A DNA stretch of 5,469 nucleotides from Chth-196 sp044370935 (GTDB lineage: Bacteria; Verrucomicrobiota; Verrucomicrobiia; Chthoniobacterales; Chthoniobacteraceae), in NCBI GenBank assembly GCA_044370935.1, contig JBILUQ010000266.1, positions 1 to 5,469 of the forward strand, in the 5' to 3' direction. This document shows positions 5,113 to 5,469 of the stretch, in pieces. Position numbers and translations under genes: made by a program. Each line of letters starts with the position of its first letter. Position 1 is the stretch's first letter. The notes beneath the pieces are model-generated. The model worked only from the letters and a program-made list of their open reading frames with translations. It did not search any database and was not told the DNA's origin.

Positions 5113-5469
5113 ATGAACACGCAACCAAACAGATCCGGCAGCCGCCGTCGCGGCCCCCGGAGACGCCGCCCAGAGGAGGGGTCTTCCTTCTCATCACGCC
5201 CCCAACAACCCGCCCAGAAACCGAGCTTCTTTCAGAAGATCCTCGGCTTTTTCGGCTTCGGCCCGAAGAAAAAGGCTTATCCTTCCTATGAAGGCGGCCG
5301 CCGTTCGGACAGCCCGCGGAGCCATGGCTCCTCCGAAGACCGCAGATCGACAGGCTCGGGTGATTCGCACGCAGCCACCCCGCGTCCTCAGCGCAAGCCC
5401 GAGGCAGTGGAAGTCACCTCGCCTAAACTCTACGTTGGAAACCTCTCCTTCGATGCCGGGGAAAGCGAC
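5113..5469 (+). CDS. RRM-domain RNA-binding protein (3' end outside window)
   Basis: The frame is open from ATG 5113 to the window edge, giving 119 residues of an incomplete protein. The N-terminus is strongly basic (SRRRGPRRRRP, 10-20). Next come a Ser/Gln/Pro-rich stretch, a short Phe-rich amphipathic segment, FFQKILGFFGFGPKKK (39-54), and a polar, disordered tail. At 105-113 KLYVGNLSF matches the RNP2 motif that opens an RNA recognition motif, and DAGESD fits the start of the first helix. RRM proteins of this kind in bacteria bind single-stranded RNA, often as cold- or stress-responsive chaperones; the specific role is unknown. RNP1 would lie beyond the window. The start is supported by a purine-rich AAGAGAAAC just upstream and by the lack of conserved sequence before it. 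The gene lies about 145 bp downstream of the 6S RNA on the same strand and may be co-transcribed with it. Confidence 0.85.
   Translation, partial: MNTQPNRSGSRRRGPRRRRPEEGSSFSSRPQQPAQKPSFFQKILGFFGFGPKKKAYPSYEGGRRSDSPRSHGSSEDRRSTGSGDSHAATPRPQRKPEAVEVTSPKLYVGNLSFDAGESD

Noticed and set aside
1..5469. CRISPR array, prophage, or toxin-antitoxin module.
   Set aside because: No regularly spaced repeats beyond the 16-bp array, and no recognisable phage, nuclease or toxin motifs on either strand.

Overview
This window most likely comes from a Gram-negative chromosome of moderately high GC. I lean towards Verrucomicrobiota, perhaps the Opitutae side. The reasons are an RRM-type RNA-binding protein with a basic, low-complexity N-terminal tail, a Tat-exported Gfo/Idh/MocA oxidoreductase, and genes without clear Shine-Dalgarno sequences. 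No marker gene settles the taxonomy, so this is an inference.

Layout. Positions 1-292 are AT-rich at the left end. They hold a decayed fragment of an IS5-type transposase (minus strand) and a 16-bp tandem repeat, but no intact gene. A motB-like flagellar stator gene (293-1015, minus) follows, with no motA beside it. After a spacer with terminator-like hairpins comes a Tat-signal Gfo/Idh/MocA oxidoreductase (1265-2365, minus). A divergent intergenic region (2366-2622) holds a good sigma70-type promoter for cstA (TTGACA/TACAAT) and, just upstream, a long imperfect stem that competes with a second hairpin. The largest gene is a complete cstA-family transporter (2623-4692, plus).

Between cstA and the right-hand gene lies about 420 bp without a protein gene. 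From its sequence and foldable structure I read 4782-4966 as a 6S RNA (ssrS). It has its own promoter, a long closing stem, a bubble region containing a promoter-mimic segment, and a 3'-side hairpin. A second GC-rich, hairpin-dense stretch follows (4967-5112). Then comes the start of an RRM-domain RNA-binding protein gene (5113 onward, plus), cut by the window edge inside RNP2.

The genes do not form one pathway. A loose theme is nutrient limitation: CstA is a carbon-starvation-associated peptide or pyruvate transporter in enterobacteria, and 6S RNA restrains housekeeping RNA polymerase in stationary phase. Their adjacency here may be coincidence. The most rewarding elements are the non-coding ones: the 6S RNA, the structured segment after it, and the competing stems upstream of cstA.
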